From Pikeienuella litoralis (GTDB lineage Bacteria; Pseudomonadota; Alphaproteobacteria; Rhodobacterales; Rhodobacteraceae), in contig NZ_JBBHER010000008.1 in NCBI RefSeq assembly GCF_037646705.1, positions 124,001 to 188,000 of the forward strand: a stretch of DNA of 64,000 bases. Reading direction: 5' to 3'. The notes below the pieces were generated by a model. It was not told the origin of the DNA. It saw only the letters and a list, made by a program, of their open reading frames with translations, and searched no databases. The position numbers were made by a program, and so were the translations under genes. Positions 18,341-26,345 of the stretch are shown here, piece after piece; within the stretch, counting starts at the first letter, position 1; each line of letters begins with the position of its first letter.

Positions 18341-18607
18341 CCATGTCGGACTGGGCGCGCCGCCCCAGCGTTTGATCGATCGGAACGTTGATGACGGTCT
18401 CAGGCTCCATCGTCCAGCGTCGGCGGGTGACGGAGCGGCGAACGGCCATGTGAATGCGGGCGTCTTCATGGGCGCCTTTCACGCCGAAGCGGCGACCCCG
18501 GTCCTGACCGGCGCCCCGCCCGTGAGCGAAAATCGACCGCCGTTCGCGCCCGACGTGATAAAATCGCGTTGTGGATGATATGACTTCAGGGTAGGAGGCG
18601 GCTATCC

Positions 18608-19321
18608 TTGAACGGAAAGCGACACGCGATGCGGATGCGGGACACCTTTCTAAAGCCCATGCACCCCGAGGGCTGGCGCTTCGTCGGGTTATTTGCCGCC
18701 GCGGCCCTTGGATTATTCCTCGTTTCGTCAATCCTGGGCTGGATCGCAGTCGGATTAACCGTCTGGTGCTACTATTTCTTTCGGGATCCGGCGCGTGTCT
18801 CCCCTCTGCGCGACGGATTGATCGTCAGCCCGGCCGACGGCGTCGTCTCGCTGATCGAGAAAGCCGCGCCGCCGCCCGAGCTTGGCATGTCGGACCAGGC
18901 TTTGACCCGGGTCAGCGTTTTCATGAACGTCTTCAACTGCCATGTGAACCGGGCGCCGAGCGGCGGGAAGGTCACGGCGATCGCCTATCGTCCCGGCAAG
19001 TTCTTCAATGCGTCGCTCGACAAGGCGAGCGAGGATAACGAACGCAACAGCCTGTGCATCGAGACGCCCGACGGACGCCAGATCGCGGTGGTGCAGATCG
19101 CCGGCCTCGTCGCGCGCCGCATCATGTGTTTCGTCAGGGAAGGGCAGGAAGTTCGAACCGGCGAGAGATTCGGCCTGATCCGGTTCGGCTCGCGCCTGGA
19201 CGTCTATCTGCCCGACGGCGTGACGCCTCTCGTCAGTCCGGGCCAAACCATGATTGCGGGGGAAACGGTCCTGGCCGATCTTGCGTCGGACGAAGCCGCC
19301 CGCCCGACCTGGACAGACTGA
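18608..19321 (+). CDS. psd: Phosphatidylserine decarboxylase, short proteobacterial type
   Basis: 237 residues. It makes phosphatidylethanolamine from phosphatidylserine at the inner membrane. A hydrophobic N-terminal hairpin (about 25-55) is followed by the catalytic domain with SPADGVVS and NVFNCHVNRAPSGG. The self-cleavage site is the GS in IRFGSRLDVYLP (about residue 197), where the Ser becomes the pyruvoyl group of the small subunit. The start is TTG 18608: AGGAGG lies 9 bases upstream, while the in-frame ATG at 18629 has no ribosome site. It heads the psd-pssA-pmtA operon, with 4 bases to pssA. Confidence 0.95.
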   Translation: MNGKRHAMRMRDTFLKPMHPEGWRFVGLFAAAALGLFLVSSILGWIAVGLTVWCYYFFRDPARVSPLRDGLIVSPADGVVSLIEKAAPPPELGMSDQALTRVSVFMNVFNCHVNRAPSGGKVTAIAYRPGKFFNASLDKASEDNERNSLCIETPDGRQIAVVQIAGLVARRIMCFVREGQEVRTGERFGLIRFGSRLDVYLPDGVTPLVSPGQTMIAGETVLADLASDEAARPTWTD

Positions 19322-19325
19322 AGAC

Positions 19326-20066
19326 ATGGTCAAGCGCTTGCCTGAGAAGACCAACGTCCTGCCGATCGTTCATCTTCTGCCCAATCTGCTGACGATCGCC
19401 GCGATCTGCGCAGGGCTGACGGCGATCCGCTTCGGCTTTCAGGGCGACTTCGAGAGAGCGGTCCGGCTGGTTCTTCTGGCCGGCGTGCTTGACGGGATCG
19501 ACGGGCGCCTCGCGCGGCTGCTGCGCTGCCAAAGCTCGGTCGGCGCGGAACTGGATTCGCTGGCCGATTTTCTCAATTTCGGAGTGGCGCCGGGGCTGAT
19601 CATACATGCCTGGGCCCTGCAGGATTTCACGCGCGCGGGTTGGATCGCCGTGCTGGGCTACGCGGTCTGCTGCGTGCTGCGCCTCGCCCGGTTCAATGTC
19701 AGCAGCAAGCGCGAGACGGAGAAAAGCAACGCCTTCTTTGTGGGGGTGCCGTCGCCGGCCGGGGCCATACTTGCCATGTTGCCGATGTATGTGTCTTTTC
19801 TGTTTTCCGACATGTTCGTGATTCCGCCGGCCTTCATCGCCGGCTACATCTTGGCTATCGGACTCTTGATGATAAGTCGCGTCCCCACATATTCCTTCAA
19901 GAATCTCTCGATCTATCGCGAGAATGCAAAGTTCTGGGTATTAGGAGCGGCTCTCCTGGCGTCGGCGTTGCTCACCTACCTCTGGGCGACGCTCGTCGTC
20001 CTCACCGTCGCCTACGTCGCGGGCCTCTTCTGGGCTTCCCGGACAGTGCGCAAAACTGGGAATTGA
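19326..20066 (+). CDS. pssA: CDP-diacylglycerol-serine O-phosphatidyltransferase
   Basis: 246 residues of the CDP-alcohol phosphatidyltransferase family. The signature DG-x2-AR-x8-G-x3-D-x3-D is complete (DGRLARLLRCQSSVGAELDS, then LAD). About eight hydrophobic segments follow the membrane-embedded pattern of proteobacterial type II PssA. It joins serine to CDP-diacylglycerol to give phosphatidylserine, the substrate of the Psd encoded upstream. ATG 19326 begins 4 bases after the psd stop; an upstream in-frame start inside psd adds an unrelated arginine-rich tail. Confidence 0.95.
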   Translation: MVKRLPEKTNVLPIVHLLPNLLTIAAICAGLTAIRFGFQGDFERAVRLVLLAGVLDGIDGRLARLLRCQSSVGAELDSLADFLNFGVAPGLIIHAWALQDFTRAGWIAVLGYAVCCVLRLARFNVSSKRETEKSNAFFVGVPSPAGAILAMLPMYVSFLFSDMFVIPPAFIAGYILAIGLLMISRVPTYSFKNLSIYRENAKFWVLGAALLASALLTYLWATLVVLTVAYVAGLFWASRTVRKTGN

Positions 20067-20079
20067 AGAGGATACCGTT

Positions 20080-20703
20080 TTGGATATCAACGCCGTCAAA
20101 GCCTCCTACGCCCGCTGGGCGCCGATCTATGACAAGACCTTCGGGGCGGTGACCAATGCCGGCCGACGCAAGGCGGTGGGGTACATCAATGGCCAGGAGG
20201 GCGCCAAGGTTCTGGAGGTCGGCGTCGGCACCGGACTGGCTCTTCCACACTATCGTCCGGACCTCCATGTCATCGGCATCGATTTCAGCGATGACATGCT
20301 CAAGAAGGCGCGCGAAAAGGTGCGCGATCTTGGCCTGAGACAGATCAAGGGCCTCGATCAGATGGACGCGCGGCAGCTCTCATTCCCGGATGACGCATTC
20401 GATACGGTCGCCGCGATGCATATCGTCTCGGTGGTGCCGGAGCCGGAGCGTGTGGTCGCCGAGATGGCGCGGGTCTGCAAGCCCGGCGGCCGGATCGTGA
20501 TCACCAACCACTTCTCGCGCCAAAGCGGCTTTCTGGCCATGATCGAGCGGCTTTCGGCCCCGTTCGCGAATGTTCTGGGATGGCACTCCGATTTCGACAT
20601 CAGCGCGGTTCTCGGCCAGCCAAACCTCAAGATCGTCGAAATGGCGTCGATCCCGCCAATGGCGATGATGACGTTTCTCGTTCTGCAAAAGACCTGCAAC
20701 TGA
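20080..20703 (+). CDS. pmtA: Phosphatidylethanolamine N-methyltransferase, Rhodobacter type
   Basis: 207 residues, close to Rhodobacter PmtA (about 200). The N terminus KASYARWAPIYDKTFGAVTN is characteristic of this soluble or peripheral type, and the S-adenosylmethionine motif VLEVGVGTGLALP and the acidic end of strand 2 (GIDFSDDM) are present. It should methylate phosphatidylethanolamine three times to phosphatidylcholine. The start is TTG 20080 with AGAGGA about 9 bases upstream, 13 bases after the pssA stop. The gene completes a three-step route from serine and CDP-diacylglycerol to phosphatidylcholine in a single operon. Confidence 0.92.
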   Translation: MDINAVKASYARWAPIYDKTFGAVTNAGRRKAVGYINGQEGAKVLEVGVGTGLALPHYRPDLHVIGIDFSDDMLKKAREKVRDLGLRQIKGLDQMDARQLSFPDDAFDTVAAMHIVSVVPEPERVVAEMARVCKPGGRIVITNHFSRQSGFLAMIERLSAPFANVLGWHSDFDISAVLGQPNLKIVEMASIPPMAMMTFLVLQKTCN

Positions 20704-20868
20704 CGAAACCCGACCGACAGCCGATCCTCCAGCCGCTGGCCGCCCTCCGCGAACATCCGCCGATCCGCGCCAACTCGATTTGCGCGCCGCATCGGGACCA
20801 TCGCCGCGCGGCGGCCTCATGACCGCCGCGACGGGCGCCGGAACGCCGCGCCCGCCCTCTCTCCCGGA

Positions 20869-21735
20869 TCAGACCTGGCGGCGCTTCTCGATCATGTCGC
20901 GGAATTGCTCGACCACTTCCGGCTTCGCCGTGTAGCTGTGAGCGTCGTCGGGGAACGCGCCCGATTTCACCTCTTCGACATATTGCTTCAACCCGCCGAC
21001 GGCGACTTCGGTGAGGTTTGCGAAGCGTTTGGTGAATTTGGGTTTGAAATCGGTGAAGACCCCGAGGAGATCATAGCTCAGCAGGATCTGCCCATCCGTG
21101 CCGGCGCCGGCGCCGATGCCGATGGTCGGGATCTCGAGTTGCTCGGAGATGAGCCGCGCGATCGGCGCCGGCACCGCCTCGAACTCGAGCATGAAACAGC
21201 CGGCGTCCTGAATCGCGAACGCGTCTTCGAGGATCTCCATCGCCGTCTCCGCCGTCCGGCCCTGGATCTTGAATCCGCCATACATCGCGACCCGGTGCGG
21301 CGCCATGCCGATATGGGATGCGGTCGGGATGCCCGCCGCGACCAGCGCTTTCAGGATGTCCTGCTGGCTTCGGCCGCCCTGCGGCTTCACCGCGTCGCAG
21401 CCGGCGTCCTGCATGAAGCGGGTCGCGTTGGTCAGCGCGCGGTCGACGGTGTTGTAGCTCTGATACGGCATGCAGCCGAGCGAGAACGTGTTCGGCGCGC
21501 CGCGGCGCACGGATTGCGCATGCATCACCATCATGTCCATCGTCGCAGGGATCGTGTTTGCGTGCCCATGCGCGATCATGGCGAGACTGTCGCCGACGAC
21601 GACGACATCGACCCCGGCCGCCTCGGCCCATTGCGCCGATGTGTAATCGGGAACCGACGTATACACCATCTTCTCGCCGGACGTTTTCGAGTCCCTGATG
21701 TCCTGGATCGTCCGCTTCTTCTTCTCGACGGCCAA
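20869..21735 (-). CDS. panB: PanB-family protein (3-methyl-2-oxobutanoate hydroxymethyltransferase-like), divergent active site
   Basis: 288 residues and clearly PanB-like along its whole length (VGDSLAMIAHGH, SVRRGAPN, GGFKIQGR, IPTIGIGAGAGTDGQIL). Classical PanB makes ketopantoate from 2-ketoisovalerate and methylene-tetrahydrofolate. Here Asp49 of VGDS, Lys117 and Glu186 (the E. coli Asp45, Lys112 and Glu181 positions) are kept. The Asp84 position in ADLPF is Cys88 (GCMPY) and the Glu114 position is Gln119 (KPQGG). Two acidic groups near the metal are therefore lost, and a different substrate or reaction is likely. The start is TTG with GGAGGAG upstream. It is the last of three genes from the regulated promoter at about 23000, and no panC is nearby. 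Confidence 0.85.
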   Translation of the reverse strand: MAVEKKKRTIQDIRDSKTSGEKMVYTSVPDYTSAQWAEAAGVDVVVVGDSLAMIAHGHANTIPATMDMMVMHAQSVRRGAPNTFSLGCMPYQSYNTVDRALTNATRFMQDAGCDAVKPQGGRSQQDILKALVAAGIPTASHIGMAPHRVAMYGGFKIQGRTAETAMEILEDAFAIQDAGCFMLEFEAVPAPIARLISEQLEIPTIGIGAGAGTDGQILLSYDLLGVFTDFKPKFTKRFANLTEVAVGGLKQYVEEVKSGAFPDDAHSYTAKPEVVEQFRDMIEKRRQV

Positions 21736-21812
21736 TTTGGCTCCTCCTGTTCCGCAAAAGAACGCCGGCGACGCTGGGCCGCCGGCGATCGGTCATTCGT
21801 GATCCGCCACGC

Positions 21813-22610
21813 TTATTCGGCGGCGATCGTCGCTTCGCCGCCATGAAGGCGCCCGTCGGGCGTCCGCGCGGTCTTTCGCATGTTCTTCTTGAGATGCTTG
21901 GTGCTGTAGCCGTTGAAGAGATGGCCGATCAGCCCGCGATCCAGATCGGTGGTGCCGAAGAGCCAGTCCATGATCGGGAAGGTGAGATTCATGTTCCATT
22001 CCATCATCAGCGACTGATTGTGATGCGCGGTGTGATGGCGGCGGATGGTGTTGATGAACGGCGTGTTCCGGACGAACCAGTTCTCGTTCACATGACAGCA
22101 GAAATGCATGAACTCGTAGTTGAGGTAGAGCGCCGTCGTCGTGGCCATGACCAGCCAGCCGACATTGGCGGTGAAGAGGAACCCCGCGACCAGCGCGATC
22201 GGGATCGACATGAACATGAACGTCACCAGCGCATAAGGCGGGAAGACGGTCACGCGCCAGTCATGCGCATCGGCGAAGCGCATCTCGTCATCAGTGAAGA
22301 ACTGGTGATGCATCAGCGTATGCCGCGTGTAGATCGCGCGGAGCGCGCGGTTCTTCTGCGGGCGGTGCATGACGTAGGTGTGAAGGAACCACTCGAAATA
22401 ATTCGCGCCGATGAACACCACCGGAATGATCAGGAACTCATACCAGCGCACGTTCTCCATGCTCTGGATGTAAATCACCATCGCGGCCGCGCCGATCAGG
22501 TAGATGACGAGGATGTGCAGCCAACCATTGTACCAGCCGATGATCCGGTCCCGGTAAGTCTCCCGGTATTTGCGCTGCCGATCGGACATCCGGCTTTCAG
22601 TGAGTTCCAT
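21813..22610 (-). CDS. Membrane hydroxylase/desaturase, fatty acid hydroxylase superfamily
   Basis: 265 residues with about four hydrophobic segments (about 28-50, 60-80, 120-160). All the histidine clusters of the di-iron membrane hydroxylases are visible: HTYVMHR, HTLMHHQFF, HFCCH and HHTAHHNQ. Members hydroxylate or desaturate sterols, carotenoids, sphingoid bases or fatty acids with O2. The substrate cannot be told from sequence. ATG 22610 has AAGGAGG 5-6 bases upstream. It lies between the DUF6166 gene (30 bases upstream) and the PanB-like gene (77 bases downstream), all in one direction, so an operon is likely. Confidence 0.85.
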   Translation of the reverse strand: MELTESRMSDRQRKYRETYRDRIIGWYNGWLHILVIYLIGAAAMVIYIQSMENVRWYEFLIIPVVFIGANYFEWFLHTYVMHRPQKNRALRAIYTRHTLMHHQFFTDDEMRFADAHDWRVTVFPPYALVTFMFMSIPIALVAGFLFTANVGWLVMATTTALYLNYEFMHFCCHVNENWFVRNTPFINTIRRHHTAHHNQSLMMEWNMNLTFPIMDWLFGTTDLDRGLIGHLFNGYSTKHLKKNMRKTARTPDGRLHGGEATIAAE

Positions 22611-22640
22611 GGGTTCCTCCTTGACGTCTCTGCGGCCGGC

Positions 22641-22952
22641 TCAGACCGCCGCGTGAATGTTCTCGAGCGCGGTGCGGACATCCGCGCTCGTCATCTCCCA
22701 CTCGTTGCCGAAATTGGCGACGACGCGGCGCATGAAGGCGTCAACTTCGGCCAGCGCCGCGGCGCCGTCGCCGAGATGGTCCGCGAGAATGGCGAGCGCG
22801 AGCTGGCTTGGGCCGTCGCCCTCATACCCCCACTCGAAGCCGTGATCGGTGAACGTCTTGATGTCGAAGCGCGCGTCGAGCGGCGCGCCATCGACAGTAA
22901 CGACGGTGCCGTCGATCGTGCGGTCGCCGCAATATCTTTTTTCGTCGGGCAT
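22641..22952 (-). CDS. DUF6166 domain protein
   Basis: 103 residues if translation starts at ATG 22952, which has GGAG 8 bases upstream; an in-frame ATG at 22967 has none. The block HGFEWGYEGDGPSQLALAIL is the hallmark of DUF6166, small proteins of unknown function often found in accessory or plasmid-borne DNA. It is soluble and acidic, with no catalytic motif I can name. It is the first gene after the palindromic promoter at 23000-23028 and is followed by the hydroxylase gene after 30 bases. Confidence 0.75.
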   Translation of the reverse strand: MPDEKRYCGDRTIDGTVVTVDGAPLDARFDIKTFTDHGFEWGYEGDGPSQLALAILADHLGDGAAALAEVDAFMRRVVANFGNEWEMTSADVRTALENIHAAV

Positions 22953-22995
22953 TCGGGCGATCTCCATCTTGGTCTTGTCTGGCTCTCCGATCTGG

Positions 22996-23028
22996 CTTAC
23001 TAATATATCAGATAGATATCTGATGCAA
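22996..23028. promoter_or_regulatory. Operator palindrome inside a minus-strand promoter, between divergent operons
   Basis: An 18-bp perfect inverted repeat, ATCAGATA-GA-TATCTGAT, spans 23007-23024. On the minus strand TTGCAT (23023-23028) and TATTAG (23000-23005) form a promoter with a 17-base spacer that coincides with the palindrome, so a bound protein would block RNA polymerase. The promoter faces the DUF6166, hydroxylase and PanB-like genes. The plus-strand operon ending in a GntR regulator starts 19 bases beyond the palindrome. A related promoter lies at 27461-27488. The GntR protein encoded at 23688 is the obvious candidate ligand. Confidence 0.75.
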
Positions 23029-23042
23029 GCTTGGAGCGGCGC

Positions 23043-23423
23043 ATGTCCCCGTTGGCCGATCTCGATCTTTTGTTGCTGGCGATTTTCGCCGGCGCGGCTT
23101 TCATCTCGACGGCTGGAGCGGTTCTGGTCGGCGCGTTCCTGCCGCGCGCGGCGGGACCGGAAGGCGGCAAGGGGTTCGCCGGCGGGGCGGCGGTTTACGC
23201 CGCGGCGCTCGCGCTCGTCGCGCTGATCGGCGAGCTCATCTTCACGGCGACGAAGCTGCCCTGGACGGTGGCGGTGATCACGGCGGGCCTCGCCTTTCTC
23301 GCCGCGCCCGCGGCCGTGCAGCCGATCCCGGCGTGGCTGCGCGAATCTCGCGCAGGGCTTGTCCTGATCGCCGCGCTCGCCGTCGTTCTGTTGCTGCTTC
23401 TCCCCTCACCCTTCACCCGCTAG
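23043..23423 (+). CDS. Small membrane protein of unknown function
   Basis: 126 residues, alanine- and leucine-rich, with four predicted membrane helices (about 6-30, 48-68, 72-92, 103-121) joined by short loops. I do not recognise a family. GGAG lies 7 bases before ATG 23043; an upstream TTG (23031) would add only four residues. It starts 19 bases after the palindromic operator and is followed after 12 bases by a second small membrane protein, then the GntR gene. The pair might form a small transporter or an accessory subunit, but nothing in the sequence shows this. Confidence 0.65.
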   Translation: MSPLADLDLLLLAIFAGAAFISTAGAVLVGAFLPRAAGPEGGKGFAGGAAVYAAALALVALIGELIFTATKLPWTVAVITAGLAFLAAPAAVQPIPAWLRESRAGLVLIAALAVVLLLLLPSPFTR

Positions 23424-23435
23424 GAGGACGAATCC

Positions 23436-23618
23436 ATGCCACCGAAGATCAAGATCATGCTCACGGCGATGGTCGTCATCGCCACCATCGCCGCCTGGTT
23501 CTTCCGCGACCTGATCGGGATGACCGCGTCGCCGGCGTTGCTTTTCGGACTCGGCGCCTTCATGTGTTTCGCGCTATGGCTTTTCCCAGAGGTCAAGAAA
23601 GACGCGCGCGGGCGCTGA
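23436..23618 (+). CDS. Small two-helix membrane protein of unknown function
   Basis: 60 residues with two hydrophobic helices (about 7-24 and 32-50) and a basic C-terminal tail (PEVKKDARGR). AGGAGG with ideal spacing precedes the ATG, which supports translation despite the small size. No family is recognised. It is the second gene of the operon that begins at 23043 and leads into the GntR regulator 69 bases downstream. Confidence 0.6.
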   Translation: MPPKIKIMLTAMVVIATIAAWFFRDLIGMTASPALLFGLGAFMCFALWLFPEVKKDARGR

Positions 23619-23687
23619 TCCGTTCCCTGGCCACTCCGCTTCTGCGCGGCGGCGGAGTGTGATCGCGCGAAGAAAGGCGACTGGCGG

Positions 23688-24380
23688 ATGGACCAAAGGC
23701 TGGAGCGAACTGAGGAGGCGCTTTCCTCGGATGCGGCGGCGGGTGAGCGCGGCGCGTCGCTGACCGAGCGCGCGTATCGTCATCTCGAGGAACAGATCGT
23801 CACCCTGCGGTTGAAGCCGGGGGAGGTTCTTTCGGAGGCCGCGCTTGCGCAGCGGATCGGCATCGGCCGGACCCCGGTGCGCGAGGCCCTTCAGAGGCTC
23901 GCCCATGAGGGAATGGTCGTCATCATGCCGCGTCGCGGCGTGATGATCACGAAGATCAATATCGGCGAGCATCTGAAACTGCTGGAGGTCCGGCGCGAGG
24001 TGGAGCGGCTCATCGCGCGGAAGGCGGCGAAGCGCGCCAGCGCGGATGAGCGCGACGAATTCCGCGAGATCGCCGCGGCGCTGGAGATTGTCGCCGCGAA
24101 CGAGGATGATATCGGCTTCATGCGGCTCGATCAGCGCTTCAACAGCCTGCTCGTCGAGGCGAGCCGCAACGACTTCGCGGCGGGGGCGATGCAGCTGGTT
24201 CACGGGTTGTCCCGCCGCTTCTGGTATCGGCACTATCAGAACGTCCTGGACCTGCCGCGCTGCGCCCGGCTGCACAAACGCGTCGCCGAAGAGGTCGCCA
24301 ATGGCGACGAGGCCGCCTCGGCCGCCGCCTCCGACCAGTTGATCGACTATATAGAGGAATTCGCGCGGGCGACGATCTGA
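23688..24380 (+). CDS. GntR-family regulator, FadR/FCD subfamily
   Basis: 230 residues. The N-terminal winged helix (about 24-92) has the GntR pattern, including LSEAALAQRIGIGRTPVREA and LAHEGMVVIMPRRGVM. An all-helical FCD effector domain (about 98-225) follows, with RREVERLIARKAA and the metal/acid-binding region around DQRFNSLL. Such regulators usually bind small carboxylic acids and repress nearby catabolic or transport genes. The gene lies between the two related palindromic promoters at 23000 and 27475, and is convergent with the TRAP operon, so it is the likely local repressor. Confidence 0.93.
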   Translation: MDQRLERTEEALSSDAAAGERGASLTERAYRHLEEQIVTLRLKPGEVLSEAALAQRIGIGRTPVREALQRLAHEGMVVIMPRRGVMITKINIGEHLKLLEVRREVERLIARKAAKRASADERDEFREIAAALEIVAANEDDIGFMRLDQRFNSLLVEASRNDFAAGAMQLVHGLSRRFWYRHYQNVLDLPRCARLHKRVAEEVANGDEAASAAASDQLIDYIEEFARATI

Positions 24381-24511
24381 CCGAAGCCCGGCGGCCAGCC
24401 AAGCGCGCCGGCGGAGCGGCGCGCGCCGCGCCCGTTTCAGCGGCCAATCCCGATCGACAGCCAGGGCCTTGAGGCGGCGCCATGCGCCGGAGGGCGCAGC
24501 GCGCGCGGGCG

Positions 24512-25819
24512 CTATCTCATGCTCAGGACCTGCGCCGGAAGCCAGAGCGCAATGTCCGGGAAGCTGGCGACGAGCACGAGCCCGATGATCTGGATGATGA
24601 TGAAGGGCGTCACGCCGGCGTACATCTGCCGAAGCTGAATCTCGGGCGGCGCGACTCCCTTCAGATAGAAGATCGCCGGCGCCATCGGCGGCGTGAGATA
24701 GCTGGTCTGGATCATGATCAGGACCAGCATGCAGAACCACACCGGGTCCATCCCGGCCGCCAACACGAAAGGCATGAAGATCGGCAGAAAGATCAGCAGG
24801 ATCGAGATCCATTCGAGGAAGAACCCGGCGATGAACACGAGCCCGAGGAAGATCGCGAGAAGCCCCCAGTAGCCGACATCGAGCAGATTGATCGCATCAC
24901 GCATCACCTTCATGCCGCCATTGCCGACATAGACTCCGGTGAAGATGCTTCCCGCCAGCAGGATGAACATGATCATCGAGGTGATGACCAGCGTCTTCAT
25001 CAACGCCTCCCAGAGGGTCTGGAACGAGAACTTGCCGTAGATGATCGTCAGCAGGAACGCGCCCATCGCGCCAAGCGCGGCGGCTTCCGTCGGAGCGGCC
25101 CATCCGAGCATGATCGACCCGAGAACCGCGAAGATCATGAACATCGGCGGCCAGAGCGCCTTGATGGTGATGACCACCTTCTCGCCGAAGCTCGGCTCGT
25201 CCGGCTCGTCCTCAATGCCAGCCGGCGGCGTGATCAGGCAGGCGACGATGACATAGACGATGTAGAGCAAGGCGAGGATCAGCCCGGGCAGGATCATCGC
25301 CACCATCAGCGAGCCGATGGAGACGTTCGCGATCGGCCCCATGATCACGACCACGACCGAAGGCGGAATGATCGTGCCGAGAGAGCCGCCGGCGCAGATC
25401 GTCCCCGATATCAGGGAATTGGGATAGGCGTAGCGCATCATCGGCGGGATCGCCAACAACCCGACGACGGTCTCGGTCGCGCCGATCACGCCGGTGGAGG
25501 CGGCGAAGATGATGCACATCACGATCGTGCCGACCGCCAGCCCGCCGGGAAGACGTTTGGTCCAGAGATGGACCGCGTTGAAAAGCTGCTCGGCGATGCC
25601 GGAGCGCTCCAGCATCGAGCCCATGAAGACGAAAAGCGGCACCGCCGCGAGCACGAAATTGGAGGCGACGTCCTCGATCTTCTGGGTGAACTGGAAGAAG
25701 GCGGCGTCGCCGAAGGCGTAGATCCCGAACACGAACCCCACCCCGAGAAGCGCGAACGCCACAGGGAACCCGGCGAAAATCAGCGCAAAAAGCGCCGGGA
25801 ACATCAGGAATGCTTCCAT
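24512..25819 (-). CDS. dctM: TRAP transporter large permease (DctM)
   Basis: 435 residues with about 12 membrane segments and the DctM-type start (MFPALFALIFAGFPVAFALLG). Conserved blocks are present, for example ASTGVIGATETVVGLLAIP and GTICAGGSLGTIIPPSVVVV. It forms the sodium- or proton-coupled channel of a tripartite ATP-independent periplasmic transporter. It starts 3 bases after the small permease gene and ends 131 bases from the convergent GntR gene. Confidence 0.95.
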   Translation of the reverse strand: MEAFLMFPALFALIFAGFPVAFALLGVGFVFGIYAFGDAAFFQFTQKIEDVASNFVLAAVPLFVFMGSMLERSGIAEQLFNAVHLWTKRLPGGLAVGTIVMCIIFAASTGVIGATETVVGLLAIPPMMRYAYPNSLISGTICAGGSLGTIIPPSVVVVIMGPIANVSIGSLMVAMILPGLILALLYIVYVIVACLITPPAGIEDEPDEPSFGEKVVITIKALWPPMFMIFAVLGSIMLGWAAPTEAAALGAMGAFLLTIIYGKFSFQTLWEALMKTLVITSMIMFILLAGSIFTGVYVGNGGMKVMRDAINLLDVGYWGLLAIFLGLVFIAGFFLEWISILLIFLPIFMPFVLAAGMDPVWFCMLVLIMIQTSYLTPPMAPAIFYLKGVAPPEIQLRQMYAGVTPFIIIQIIGLVLVASFPDIALWLPAQVLSMR

Positions 25820-25822
25820 GGC

Positions 25823-26341
25823 TCAGGTGTCCGGATAAGTTACGTGATGGCGGATCGCCTTGACGCATTTGAGGCATTCGGCCAGCACCTGCAGCCCAAG
25901 CACGATGAAGCTGAAGACGATGACCGCGCGGAACGGCCAGATCGGCGGGTTCCATGCGGACTGTCCCGAAAGCTCGCCGATTTCATAGGCGTGCGCAGTA
26001 TACTCCCAGAACCGGACGCAGAGCAGAAAGACGGCGGGAAGTATGAGGCAGGAGTAGAGGATAAGGTCGATCCACGCGCGCCGCCGCGACGTGAGGCGCG
26101 CATAGATCAGGTCGATGCGGACATGCACCTGCCGCTTGAGCGTGATCGCCCCGCCGAGCAGGAAATGCACGCCCATGAGCATGTAGCCGAGCTCGAACGC
26201 CCAGATCGTGGGCGCGCCGAGCACGTAGCGGGCGAAGACCTCCCAGCATGTCGCCAGAACGAGGGGGACGACGAGCAGCGCCGCCATCCCCCCGACCGTC
26301 TCGGTCAGGATCTCGATCCAGCGAATGATCCGGAGTGTCAT
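25823..26341 (-). CDS. dctQ: TRAP transporter small permease (DctQ)
   Basis: 172 residues with four helices; the second carries the family pattern CWEVFARYVLGAPTIWAFEL. DctQ and DctM together make the membrane part of the TRAP system. It lies 4 bases after the binding-protein stop and 3 bases before dctM, so the three genes are one operon. Confidence 0.93.
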   Translation of the reverse strand: MTLRIIRWIEILTETVGGMAALLVVPLVLATCWEVFARYVLGAPTIWAFELGYMLMGVHFLLGGAITLKRQVHVRIDLIYARLTSRRRAWIDLILYSCLILPAVFLLCVRFWEYTAHAYEIGELSGQSAWNPPIWPFRAVIVFSFIVLGLQVLAECLKCVKAIRHHVTYPDT

Positions 26342-26345
26342 CTGG

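Noticed and set aside
18341..18607. Remnant minus-strand coding sequence between the ArgE-like gene and psd
   Set aside because: Frames such as the one around TMEPETVINVPIDQTLGR look protein-like over a short distance, but I could not recognise a family or a start, so no pseudogene is called.
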